DNA of 64,000 bases from Owenia fusiformis (taxonomy: Eukaryota; Annelida; Polychaeta; Sabellida; Oweniidae): the NCBI GenBank assembly GCA_903813345.2, contig CAIIXF020000011.1:10080842-10144841 (forward strand). The letters are read 5' to 3'. Both the position numbers and the translations under genes were made by a program. Each line of letters begins with the position of its first letter. Within the stretch, counting starts at the first letter, position 1. Of this stretch, positions 46,850 to 58,198 are shown piece after piece. The notes below the pieces were generated by a model that worked only from the letters and a program-made list of their open reading frames with translations, was not told where the DNA came from and searched no databases.

Positions 46850-47605
46850 TAACATGTGTGAAAAGGAGTGGTATCGATATGGAGAACTTTTCGAACCCAC
46901 GTTTCTCTCCAGTCATAAAAAAATCTAAAAATTTAACACATCGTCAATGTAATGGTCATCTTTTGAATGGTAACAATATAATTTTAATAAAAAAAAAAAT
47001 ATATATACTTTCATCTATATTGTTTTAGAAAACACATCAAACACTTGTTTTGTTCTTGGTATCATGTTTCCAGAGTGAAATGAAACATCTTTCCAAACCT
47101 CATTGGAACAAAACGACATAAACACAACATGTTTAGGTCTATCAATATTGTAATTGTACAAAGGAAATTTTGGTCGATTTTAAAAAAGTATCTTATTAAT
47201 GAAATAAAAGGTTTATCTTGATTATTACCTATTTTTGGGGATTTTGTTTTAATTTTTTGAATACTTTTTTAAAATCAACCAAAAATTCCTTTCTCTAACT
47301 ATAATATTGAGAGGTCTAAAAACATGTTGTATATGCTATTTTGTTCCAACAAGGTTCGGAAATACATTTTATTTCATTCTCAAGAATTGGTAGAAAGGAG
47401 CAAAAACAATTGCACTAAAAAAACAAAAAATGTTAACAAAAACAATTATATAAAATATTTCTAAATAGTGTTCGCATTAAATTGTTGTCAATCAGTCAAC
47501 ATTACATAAAATACCGTTTTTTGCAGAATGTTTTCAATGATTGGTTTAAGAGAAAAACATTGTTGAATTCAGTTCTCCATATCGATACCACTCCTTTGAA
47601 GTAAA
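46850..47605. repeat. Foldback, arms of about 360 bp
   Basis: AGGAGTGGTATCGATATGGA (from about 46865) mirrors TCCATATCGATACCACTCCT (ending about 47597); inner parts ACATGTTTAGGTC and GATTTTAAAAAAGTA also have inverse partners, with the symmetry centre near 47215. Confidence 0.7.
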
Positions 47606-47639
47606 TAGTGTTCAGTGGTTTTCCTGGAATTGCGATGAC

Positions 47640-48586
47640 AAGATTTATTAAAAAACTTTCAAGATGGCCACTGAAATAGAACTTCTTACCATGTAACATG
47701 TGTGAAAATTTGAAGTAAATCTATTTAGTTTTCCTGAAATCGCGATGACAAGATTTATCTTAAAACTTCCAAGATGGCCGCTGAAAAGTTAATCACCTCT
47801 AGAACTTCTTACAATGTAACATGTGTGAAAATCTGAAGTAAATCCATTAGGTGGTTCTCCTGGAATCGTGATGACAAAAAGTGAGAGTTCAGAATGCCAC
47901 CTTGTCTTATCCCATTTTAGTGCCTTTTGCCCCTGTTTATATCAATATAAAAGGTAGCATGTAACCTACCACGTAACATGTGTAAAGTTTCAAGCAAATT
48001 AGTAAAGTGTTTTTTCTTAAATCGCGATGGCAATATTTATCTAAAAATAATTCCAAGATTTTCCTGGAATCTTGAAAAATTCCTCTCGACCAGAATTCCT
48101 TTGTCCCGAGGCATCAGAAGGTACAATTTGAACCAAATCCATCCACTGATATTTGATTTATCAAAGATAACGTTTTTAACCAAAAATGGCAGCCATTTTA
48201 AAATTCAACAGACATCTTGAAAATTCCTTCTTGAGCAGAGCGTGTTTGTCTAGGCATCAACATATAAAATTTGAACCATATGAGTCCACTGGTATTTGAG
48301 TTATTTATTGAGTTTTTTTATGAAAAATGGTGGCCATTTTGAAATTCAGTGGCCATCTTGAAAATGTCTTCTTTAACAGAGCTTCTTTGTCCTTTGGCAT
48401 CAACATATAAAATTTGAACCAAATCCGTCTAATCATATTTGAGTTATCAAAGATTATATTTGGTGGCCATTTTAAATTAAGCGTCCATACTGCAAATTCC
48501 TTCTCGAGCAGAGGTTCTACCACCATAAGGAATAAGCCTATAAAATCGAATCCATCAACCGTATTTGAGTTATCGCCCGGACAAAC
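47640..48586 (+). repeat. Degenerate repeats of AAGATGGCCGC / GAGTTATCAAAGAT type
   Basis: Units of about 100-120 bp repeat words CCAAGATGGCCGCTGA, CATGTAACATGTGTGAAA, AAATTTGAACCAAATCC and GGCCATTTTGAAATTCA. This is a non-coding decayed element body whose GACG-rich end is at about 49040-49090. Confidence 0.6.
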
Positions 48587-49032
48587 GACTTTGTATAAAA
48601 AAAACTCCTACCTCATACCCACCTATCAATTTTAAAGATCTTAGTTTATTAAATCTTAGTTTATGATGAATTATAGATGAATTTGTAACGACCCTTGATA
48701 GCAAGTTGTTACTACATCCCAGCTGGGTTCGATTCCCTCTCGGGGCATCGAACACTTTCTTTCAATTTCTTTATCTGGCTTGTTGGACCTATGCTCGTGG
48801 TCGTTAGTTATTTATTCCCCTGGGGCGCCCTCGGGTCATTACACATTAAAATGCATCCATATGCCTTTATTTATGGATCTGTCATCTGTCTAGTCATAAA
48901 ATAAAGCCGGAATTGTAGAAATTTTAATAATTTGAGCTATTTTGAGATTTCATAATCTTTAAAATTGAACCCTTCAATGACTGTATCATGTTCCATGTAG
49001 GTGGGTATGAGGTAGGAGGTTCTTATACAAAG
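48587..49032. mobile_element. Mutator-like short element, copy 1
   Basis: Ends GACTTTGTATAA and inverted TTATACAAAG with arms CCTACCTCATACCCACCTA / TAGGTGGGTATGAGGTAGG. The flanks share CGGACAAAC (9 bp; 11-12 bp match in all). A promoter-like box GGTTCGATTCC at 48726-48736 resembles a tRNA B box, so it may carry a SINE piece. Same family as 55512-56146. Confidence 0.7.
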
Positions 49033-49480
49033 CCCGGACAAACAGATGGACGGACGGACGGATGAATGGTCGGACAGACAAACGGATGGACAGCTTTCCT
49101 ATATCCCCCTCGAACTTTGATTTATTAGGGTCTGACTTAAACCATGTACCCTAGGGTATATGGTCCTACTTTCCACCAGCCTGTTGGTGAAACAGGTAAC
49201 TAATTACTGGGACCTTTGTTCTATGGATGGACACAAAGACATCCCAAAACTTAACAGTATGTCCATACAATTTCATAAATGCATTTTAATGAACTCAAGT
49301 CTGTATTGAGTTAATTCAATACAGGAAATAATTAAAATAAGAATGATTGAACGGATATTGTAAAAACCAGTGTTAAATGTTGAGAGCACAAAATACTAGT
49401 GTATTCCACAATATGAGCAAGTCAACATGAAGTGATTAACCTTTTTATATATTCTACACACATGGCTTCTAGCCCGGCAA
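49033..49480. other. GACG-rich element tail and anonymous flank
   Basis: GGATGGACGGACGGACGG repeats at about 49045-49090, then ordinary AT-rich sequence. No gene. Confidence 0.4.
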
Positions 49481-49489
49481 AAAATCTAG

Positions 49490-49900
49490 CAAAGTTCTCA
49501 GAGCTTCTGGCTGTTTGCACAAAGTCTAATATGGCTGCCAGCCTGGAAAGTGGAAATAGTCTAGCCAAGTTCTTGGAGCTTCTGGCTGCTTGTACAAGGT
49601 TGTTAAGTTGTCTATATAGTCTACAGATAAGGCTGCCAGCCGGGAAATAGTCTAGCCAAGTTCTTGGAGCTTCTGGCTGCTTGTACAAGGTTGTTAAGTT
49701 GTCTATATAGTCTACAGATAAGGCTGCCAGCCGGGAAGTCTAGCCAAGTTCTTGGAGCTTCTGGCTGCTTGTACAAGGTTGTTAAGTTGTCTATATAGTC
49801 TACAGATAAGGCTGCCAGCCGGGAAATAGTCTAGCCAAGTTCTTGGAGCTTCTGGCAGCTTGTATAAGGTGGTTAACTTGTCCAGACACACTGAGGTAAA
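49490..49900 (+). repeat. About 90-bp minisatellite, four to five units
   Basis: CTAGCCAAGTTCTTGGAGCT, TCTGGCTGCTTGTACAAGG, TTGTCTATATAGTCTACAGA and GGCTGCCAGCCGGGAA repeat in order; later units are nearly identical. Open frames on both strands simply translate the repeat. Confidence 0.85.
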
Positions 49901-51490
49901 CTCCATCTTCCACACCTCCCAACTTCTGCTCCAATCGTAACAAGATTCTCTCAGCCATTTTGTTCACAGAATCACCTACAATACATATGTTTTAATTTTT
50001 ATACATCATTAAATGTTTTTACACATCATCTTTTGCTTTGAAATATCAACAAAAACAAAAACATGCAAAATGTCATCACCTACCATTTGTAATAAACGCT
50101 GAACATGAACCACAAAAATATGTCACCACTTGTGGCAGTGACATACTAAAACTAAGAAACTTGTGGTAGTGACATAATGAAACTAAGAAAAGATGGTCGC
50201 AAGTTGGGAGATTGAACTGGATAAATGCTTATTTAATAAATAAAAGATTCATGAAATGAACAGATTGGGGATATGCTTTGTGATGAATGTATACTATTTA
50301 GGCCTGGTTAATATACTTGGTATTATTGATTTAGAAATGTTTTTTCAATTATTACCTCCGAAAGAAAACACTTCCAGATGATTTTACTTCAATAGTAAAT
50401 GAATTTCAAATTATTTGAAAAAGCTATCAAAAATTGTTGAAACACCCTTAGAAGAAAAAAAACATTTTCCGAATTTTAACCGTTAAAAACCATTGCGTAA
50501 CCATTAAAAAGCGTTTCTTAGGTTATTGTTATTTATTTCCATATTATTATTCAACACATATTATTTACATAAGATTGTGAGGGGCCGAGGCTATATAGCA
50601 TTATTGGCCCCCCTCTAGAAAGAGAAAAAACATAATATAAATCACTGGAGTGTGTAGGATTGCAACGGACAGACGGCCGTCCACCAAGTCTTGCCCGTGA
50701 TGATGTATATGAATGTTAGTGAGAGATGATAATGTGAAATGAGAAGAATGGTCATTCTTAGATATTGTCGATATAATTTGAAGATAGTTCATTCGCGTCG
50801 GAAGGGGAGGGCGTTGGGGGCGACCGCCCCCTTTCCAAGTTTTTTTTAGAAATGAAACTGAACCTAGAATTGAAAGCTCGAGAGCTAATTAAAGTTAAAG
50901 GGTTATATATATTTTACAAGTGGATCCAAGAGACCAAGTGGGCAAATCCATTATTTTGCAGGGGCGGCAGGATATACACATATCAATTTCCACATACTCA
51001 CATTGCCTTATTAAAGAAAACCTTCTAAAAGTTTAGTAGTAAATAAGTATCAGATCTGTAAATTCCGAAATCCGAAGTGAATTCAATAAAAACCAGATTA
51101 GAATGCACAAATACCGGATCACAGATTTTTTCAATGAGGGACCTGTACAATGTTAAATGTCACCAATAGTCCATTTTCTCCACTTAGTCACTCTAAGATT
51201 GAGCCAAGTATCGGATGATTGGAGGCAGTTTTGTTCAATTTTGCAAAGGGTTAATTTTATTCTCATCTGTCTCAACAAAACAGGAATATCCAAGAATTCA
51301 TAAAGTCATACTTCTCTTATATAAACTATATCATTGATTGGCCAAGGGTTCATCTATAACCCTGGGAAATGACCTCTTCTGGACGTAAAGCGTGGGGACA
51401 TCTGATATGACCAATTCCCATGGCAGTGTGTCACCTGTCATTTCTCTGAAATGATGTACACTTTCCTCCAAAAGATTGGAAACAATTGTA
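49901..51490. other. Anonymous sequence
   Basis: No convincing gene or repeat. A GGGGCCGAGGC...GGCCCCCC pair near 50582-50615 may be a repeat tail. Confidence 0.35.
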
Positions 51491-51491
51491 G

Positions 51492-51681
51492 TACAGTTAA
51501 ACCTGTATATCTGAACACTTGGCTAATCCTAACACCTCCCAATTTGAACGGGTTTGTAGAAAAAACCGGGTACCGGGTAGTAAATCCTCCATGCTGGGTT
51601 CAAACTTGGTACCCGGTACCCGGTCGAAAAAACTGGGTACCCAAAAAACGAAAAAATACGAATATATAACATAATTAGAAA
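51492..51681. repeat. GGGTACC palindrome cluster with pogo-like end
   Basis: TACAGTTAAACCTGTATATC near 51492 looks like a pogo/Tigger-type end. It is followed by repeated CCGGGTACCGGG, GGTACCCGGTACCCGG and CTGGGTACCC (51569-51640). No inverted partner end found. Confidence 0.45.
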
Positions 51682-52270
51682 ACGTAAAAGAGCACGTAAG
51701 GTATGGCAAGCCATTTTCAAAGGGCTATATCTTTAGTTCGAAGAATAAGTTAACCACAAAATCAAATGGTTCTGTTAGATCCATGTCTTATCTTCAATAA
51801 ATGACATAAGGATGATAATCAAGTTGATTGAATTATCTCTTAAGCTGTCCCTAATCCACCCATCCTCACCAATTTTCCCTAATTCAGGCCTTTTTAATAA
51901 TTTTTAGTGCAAAGTTGTATTGAACTTTAAGACATGATTTAAACTGTAAAGGGGAAAAGTTAATTGTAAACCTACTTTTTGATATTTTTTTCGTGATTTT
52001 TTCGTATTTTTTCTGATATTTTAAAGTGCTTCATACTAATATTATACAATTACAAAATAGAGGGCAGCTAAGTGCCATAAATAATTTTTTTGTTACAACA
52101 CTCAGATAATGACTTACTCAGCGTTATGGATTATAATCCTGTATTTAACCTTGTATCGTTTGTGTATAAAACTGTTGTGTCATTCACGTATAGCTATTTA
52201 TATACTGAATAGTTCTTTGTAATTACATGTGCCTGGTTTTGGCTATTCAACCTAGATTCTTTGTTATATT

Positions 52271-53516
52271 AGGGATGTTTCAGCTATTCGGAATCTGAAA
52301 GTGAGCTTTACAGGGAAAGTGAAAGTCAGATTTCAGGGGTCATGTCATAAGTTCAGTTGCATTAAACGTTTATTATAACTGATAAATCAATAGTTTCAAA
52401 GCTAAAAACATCTATGTGCTTTTTAAAGAATATAGCAACATTAAAATAATTTCAAGATGCTTTTATTTGTTATTCGCTGTGGATTACATTTATTAGAAAT
52501 ATGACACAAAGTATATTCTCTTGTACTGAATATTACATGTATTGATAGAACAGTTGATTGAGCAGTTTAAGTAGCTAGTCTCAAAGAGATTAACCCTCCT
52601 TATACTAAGACTGGCACACAATTCTGTGAGCTTTGCCAGATGTTGTCGTGGGTGGCGAAAAAGTGTACCTATAACCTTAAAAACCTTGATGTGACCAATC
52701 ACATGCTCTACCTAACTCCGCCTACTCCCAATTTTTCTGTTTAGCCGCTTACTAGTACATTTTTTACGTAAATTTAGGGGTTTTCTGCGTATTTCAGAAC
52801 TTTTATACTTCCTAAGGAGTGGGTATCGACATGGATATATTTTATCAGCTAAAAGTCTACAGGGAATACTAAAGGACCCCAGGCCCAATATTTGCCATAG
52901 AGTCAAATGTTTGTACATCATTCATATGACCTAAAAAGCCACTATGGACATAACGAAGGTCATTGTTATTATCTACTATTACTTGGGTATGCATACAATG
53001 GTATCCTCTATTTCCAGAGTAAAAAAGTGATTGGGGTTCATTTTCTGGCCTGTTAATTTCATGGGATGTTCCATCAATAGAGCCAATTGCAAATGGGAGA
53101 TCATTCCAATTATTCCTCATTGCATTCCATTCTTCAAGAGATGGCCAGCGTACATTGGATGCATATAGTTCCCATAATATTGGCCAAACGTCATTAATGA
53201 CTCGTGACACAGTTGTAATGCTAACATCGAACATCAGGGAGAGTAGACAAGGGTACGATCTCAGCCAGATCAATGTGAGGAGTAGTCTATTGTGAGGTGA
53301 CATGTTATGTCGCATACCAAAAGTTCTAGGCAGAAAATTACCAACCATTTCATGAAACGTATTAACTGTTTCACCAACAGTTTCAAAAAAGTCATAAATA
53401 AATTTTGGAAATAAATTGTTGTTTCTTTCTAAACCCTTATGACATGACCCCTGAAATCTGACTTTCACTTTCCCTGTAAAGCTCACTTTCAGATTCCGAA
53501 TAGCTGAAACATCCCT
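52271..53516 (-). mobile_element. PIF/Harbinger-type element, 1.25 kb
   Basis: Ends AGGGATGTTTCAGCTATTCG and the exact inverse, flanked by ATT on both sides (3-bp duplication as in PIF/Harbinger). TIRs extend about 83 bp (52271-52353 and 53434-53516). It encodes only the broken transposase, on the minus strand; the second (Myb-like) gene usual for the superfamily is absent. Confidence 0.8.
52540..53486 (-). pseudogene. PIF/Harbinger transposase, frameshift and stop
   Basis: The first frame (53486-52869) includes a helix-turn-helix-like SITTVSRVIND and DDE nuclease motifs AIGSIDGTSHEI (first D), NRGYHCMHTQVIVD and GFLGHMNDVQTF (second D). It then shifts frame near 52870-52900 to LADKIYPCRYPLLRKY, meets a TAG at 52712, and continues as VEHVIGHIKVFKVIGTLFR (third acidic residue) to RRVNLF. 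Family: DDE_Tnp_4. The open frame begins inside the TIR (SFTGKVKVRFQG), so the original N-terminus was probably lost by an internal deletion. Confidence 0.82.
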
Positions 53517-53519
53517 ATT

Positions 53520-55150
53520 AGGGCAGGCTGAAAAGTGTGAAAATAAAATGAATTACAGGGTGAGGCAAAAATGTCATCCAAAGAAATGTTATTAACTCAT
53601 TCATCCAGTATGAGTTGAAATCATATTTAGTTAATTTTAACATGTCAAATCTTTTTGCATTTTACCATGTTTCATGGGTCCATTCCTCAAGGTCACAATT
53701 CTATGGCCATTCTACAAATTTCAGCCTCGTCCCTTCAGGCAGACCTGCACTGGTCGGTTGAGGTTGTAAGTTCATGGTCACAGAAATTGTTCTCCTACTT
53801 GTTGTAGGGGTTGACATTATCTCAGAGATAGCCCGTAGTCATGAGATGAGGCTGGCATTTTGGACCATGTTTCGTTTTATAGCCATAAAATCCCGACTAT
53901 TGGAGCAGGGCCAATTAAACTTAGTAAAATGAAAGAACATTAAACAAGGTTTTATTATGCGAAATAACATTTTAACAGATGCGGAATTAGTTTGGGCTAC
54001 ATTTTTGGCTCACTCGGTATTAGACTGCACTTTGATAGTATTTATGATGTCATATGTTGGGTAAAAGGCGATGATTTAACCTACTTTTGATGGCAAATTC
54101 ATTTTAATATGAATGAAATAGTGGCAGGTACTATTTATATTTAATGAGCCATAAAATAGTAGGTTGATCTGACAGTTGTTAGTTGAATTCGCTATTACTA
54201 CTTGTAATGGGGTTTCAAAGCCCGTGGTCACCTATGTAGTTTCTTCATCCTAGGTCAAATCGACTCAAGAATGGTGTTATATTAGATGCAGCATTTATTG
54301 ATTTCTGGAATCACAGCACCCCTAAGCGTAATCATAATTCCGTCGATTGACCTACAGCATAGGCCTAGGGAAAATTAGTAGGAAGGAAGGCATAAGTTTA
54401 CTCTTTACTACTTTTACATAGACCTATGGCCTAAAGATAAGTTTGGGATCCCTTATTAAAACCAAAACCTCTATTTCTAATTACAGCCCCTAAAAGCAAC
54501 AACCCCGAACCAAGTGGCAGTCATTGAACCCAAAGGCATTTTTATGTGCCAACCTATAATGAGACCCCCTTTAGTGAATAACAACCAGGTAGTCATCTAA
54601 GGTATAACAACATGTTCAGTTTGTAATTTTATAGAAGGTCACTGAATCCTCTAATCGTTCATTCAGTTACGGATAAACTATGAGTACTGGGTTTTATGAG
54701 AAATAATAGCAGAGGGGCTTGGCGTGAGGCTATTAGTTCTCATATGACCCATTTCGAATAGTTTATCTAACTTAAACTCCACACTGATTCTTATGAAGGG
54801 TAACTGACCCATGATCCAAGTTTAGAAAAATTCTTTTGTATTAACTATGTGGTAAATGTGTAGAGAAGTGGGTTGGTTTGATTGGTTCAGCTTCAATGCA
54901 CTGCATGTATCAGGCAAGGTACATTGAAAATTGTATTTATTTTGTGTTTACAATTCAACTATTGAGTGATTGAAAATGGTTTAATAAGAACAGCTTCGGT
55001 GCACTGCATGTGACAGTCAAGGTGTCAATATTGAGCCAAACACTGTCAATCATATTTTGTGCCACACTGGTTTTAGATAGCTGCAGTGTCCATTCTTCAA
55101 AAACAATACAACAAGAATGCACTCCTCTGTCTTACTACTGTACATTCATA
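53520..55150. other. Anonymous interior of the 5.7-kb inverted repeat
   Basis: No coding frame recognised. CAGCTTCAATGCACTGCATG-like words occur twice (about 54888 and 54989). Confidence 0.35.
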
Positions 55151-55154
55151 TTCT

Positions 55155-55430
55155 TTAAGGTGAAAACGGTCTTAAATTGACCAATTTTTCAAAAATTCAA
55201 ATCTGACTTTAAATTTTACAATTGACCTTCAATGACCTTCTCAAAGTAAAGAGGGTCTAAAAGGTATTTTTCAACTTGCTTCGAATTGACCGGATTTTCA
55301 AAATCACCTACAAGTTCTCAGAAGTCAAATCTGACTTTTGAATTGACATTTGACCTCTCAAGTTCAAAAGGTTCAAAAAGGCATTTTTCAACTTGCTTCA
55401 TATAATCATTTTCTTTTCAAGATTTGACTT
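55155..55430. repeat. TTGACC-rich short repeats
   Basis: AATTGACCTTCAATGACC, GGTATTTTTCAACTTGCTTC and AAATCTGACTTT recur; an inverse match to words at 45960-46080. Confidence 0.5.
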
Positions 55431-55511
55431 GAACTACACGGTGATGACATTTTGTAATGGCAATGCCTTGTTCTACATGTTGTTATTTCATGATTTCTTT
55501 ACGAAGTATTG

Positions 55512-56146
55512 GCTTCGTACCTCATACCCATGTACGTGGGTGGTGATGCAGTTTTTGAAGGGTTCAATTTTTAAAGTTTTAAAAGATTATTCAATTTTAA
55601 TGCTATCTGAGGTATAAATACATTCATAGTATCCATAGATGTGAACTTCGTCTAGTGAAAGATAGATAGATACAGAGTCATAAAATAAAGCCAGAATTGT
55701 TAATTTTTTGTTTTTCATTGATTGTCAAAATAGCGCCATTCAAAGGACTTTTCAATTGAGAAAAATCCATTCTAAATAAGTTTTAAATATGTCAGGGTAT
55801 CATTTCATTTAATCACAGCATGATTAAAGATAATTTTAGTCTCAGGAATCGTAAATTCACGTTTTAGTGTAGATTGGTTCTATAGTGAACGAGCATTTCA
55901 ATTAGGCAATTTTTATCGAAATAGCAAAGGTAAACAATTTTGCAATTCTGGCCTTATTTATGACTAGAAAAATGTTGGATCTATAAGACATACACGTAGG
56001 TCTACAAGTGCATTAATGCACCTACAATTCATACGATCATTGATCAGAATAATCTGAAACGTTAGAATTGAACTCTTCAAAGAATGTATCATGCCCCAAG
56101 TACGCCGGCACGTGGGTACAAGGTATAAGGTTTTTCATACAAAGCC
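55512..56146. mobile_element. Mutator-like short element, copy 2, 10-bp duplication
   Basis: Flanked by CGAAGTATTG at 55502-55511 and 56147-56156. Right end GTTTTTCATACAAAGCC; the left end GCTTCGTACCTCATACCC appears to have lost a few bases. It shares CATAAAATAAAGCC and GGCCTTATTTATGAC inverted words with the copy at 48587-49032. Confidence 0.75.
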
Positions 56147-56159
56147 CGAAGTATTGACT

Positions 56160-57190
56160 GAGAATATAGAGTGATCGAGTACGTGACAATATCATAATTA
56201 CACAAGGCCATAATTACACAAGGCCATATACATATTGTCAAAGGGTAAAACCCAACGCATTAAACTGTTTATTCCATAAAAATTCCAATCAGCAAAAACA
56301 ATCCAATAAAATTTGAAATGAACAAAAAATGCAACAAATGTTTGGCCAAACCATTGGAGAAAATTATTATTTGCATGTACTCTGTATACAGTGGTACCTG
56401 TATCAATACCTACTACATATAACACTATTCGAAATATCATTTACAGCAAACTCCTTTACATAAGGCACTTTCGAAACCCCCAATATGGTTGATGATAAAG
56501 AAAGATACACATGGGAAGAGTTAATTCAAATAAGATGGTATTGAATCATGTTTGTTGAAACATCGCAAATGTGTAATATTTCAAATATTCATTTACACTA
56601 TACAATTCAAATATATAAACAAGTATTTCCTCTTATGTGTTTTTCTAGGTGTTAAACATATTTATGTTTTACTGTACATACTTTACACGACCCAGTCATG
56701 TTGACATATCCATGCTCATTTCTATAATACGCAATTATGCAACAATGAATACACAGAGTATCTAGCACTCACCCATGTAGAATATATCATGCCATCTATG
56801 GAACATATACATAACTCTATCTATAAACATGATTGCATAAAATAGGGTACATCTAAATGTCGCTCTAAGTGACATCTTTTCATACACTTCACACTAAGGT
56901 CATGGCCTATGAGGTAAAAATGACAAATGGATTATCAGATAATGCTTATCTCATTTAGATCATTTTTTTCTTTTTGGAAATCAATCATGTGACATTGCTC
57001 AATGTTTTCATGCATTAATCTCATTAAAAAATTGCTACTTTTAGGTAAAAAATTCGGCCTAAAAAAGTTATTGTTTTTGGATTATCCTAATCCCAAAGTA
57101 ATCAAGTTTTCCTTTTTAGAGGTAGATCATTCCTTACAATAAATGGTAAATTTGCCATAAAAGCTGAAATAAAATGCTGCATTTTTGGTG
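56160..57190. other. Anonymous sequence
   Basis: No gene or clear repeat recognised on either strand. Confidence 0.35.
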
Positions 57191-57699
57191 AGAATTGCGT
57201 CCGAATTAGGGAAAATTGGTGAAGATGGTTGGATTAGGAACAGCTTAAGAGATAATCCATTCAACTTGATTATTATCCTACTGTCATTTAATGAAGACAA
57301 GACATGGATCTAACAGAACCATTTGTTTTTGTGGTTAAAGTATTCTTAGAATTAAAGATATAGCCCTTTGAAAATAGCTTGCCATATCTTACCTGCTCCT
57401 TTACAAAAATGTATGTAACTTCCTTCAAAATTGAGCTAGAAGCTTCAAATAAAAAGCATTTAAAGGCTCTTTTCTTCCTCTATCATCATGGTCATATTTT
57501 CATTAGTTATGAGGGGGGGGGGTGCGATCGCTACGCCTTTGACATTGTAAGACGATTTGAAAATCATGAAAAATCAATCTTACTCTATTTTCAATAGTTC
57601 GTATGTTGGTACGTGAATTGTTTTGATTATGATTTAAATCTGTAAATAGCTATCGTTACTTTAGTAGAGAGGTGACGTGTGTTAATTTACATTTTTTAA

Positions 57700-58198
57700 T
57701 TTTTTTTTTTATTATTATTTCTCTATTCAAACAGTACAAGTACAATAATTAGAACAGTTCAGATATGTTTCACACCACCTCCATTCATTCAGACATTTGC
57801 AACAGTCATACTTTTAAGTTCAGGTACATAATAAAACTTTTTTTTTTTCAAATTTCGCCTCATACAAATTGGGATTCACTTCGTCGAACTCTTTAATATA
57901 AATATAGTACTTAATTGCAAGGGTAAGTCTATTTGGTAAGATATTTTTCTTATTAGCTTGCCTTCCAAAAACCATGTCATGGGCGTTAAAATCAAAATCA
58001 ACTTTAAATAAACGCTTTAAATTCCCTTTGATTGCTTTCAGAAATATTTGAATCCTTTTGCACTCCCAGAATTTGTGTTTTAACGTATCTCGAAAGGCAC
58101 AAGTGACACTTGTTTTACTGTAGGTACAATCCCCTCTTAAAGTTACTGAAATCACTGGCTGGGAATTGGTGTTGGCTTACACAATAGAGAAGACTCAT
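57700..58198 (-). pseudogene. LINE copy C, C-terminal fragment and tail
   Basis: The minus frame 58155-57820 has a zinc-knuckle-like CAFRDTLKHKFWEC and KGNLKRLFKVDFDF, NRLTLAIKYYIYIKEFD, typical of the end of L1-like ORF2. The 3' tail at 57700-57720 is ATTATT/poly-T on the plus strand. 5'-truncated at about 58195. Confidence 0.7.

Larger units (their letters stand above)
51682..57412. mobile_element. Decayed large inverted-repeat element (5.7 kb)
   Basis: Arms 51682-51895 and 57194-57412 are inverse copies with many differences (GGTATGGCAAGCCATTTTC / GAAAATAGCTTGCCATATC; TTGGTGAAGATGG partner). Ends GTAAAAGAGCACGTAAG and CTTACCTGCTCCTTTAC. No clean target duplication. The interior contains a PIF/Harbinger insertion and a Mutator-like one; no transposase of its own was recognised. 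Confidence 0.6.

Noticed and set aside
48640-48760. tRNA gene
   Set aside because: Only a B box (GGTTCGATTCC) is convincing; no cloverleaf could be drawn.
49422-49915. Open frames on both strands in the minisatellite
   Set aside because: They are translations of a 90-bp tandem repeat, open on both strands by chance.
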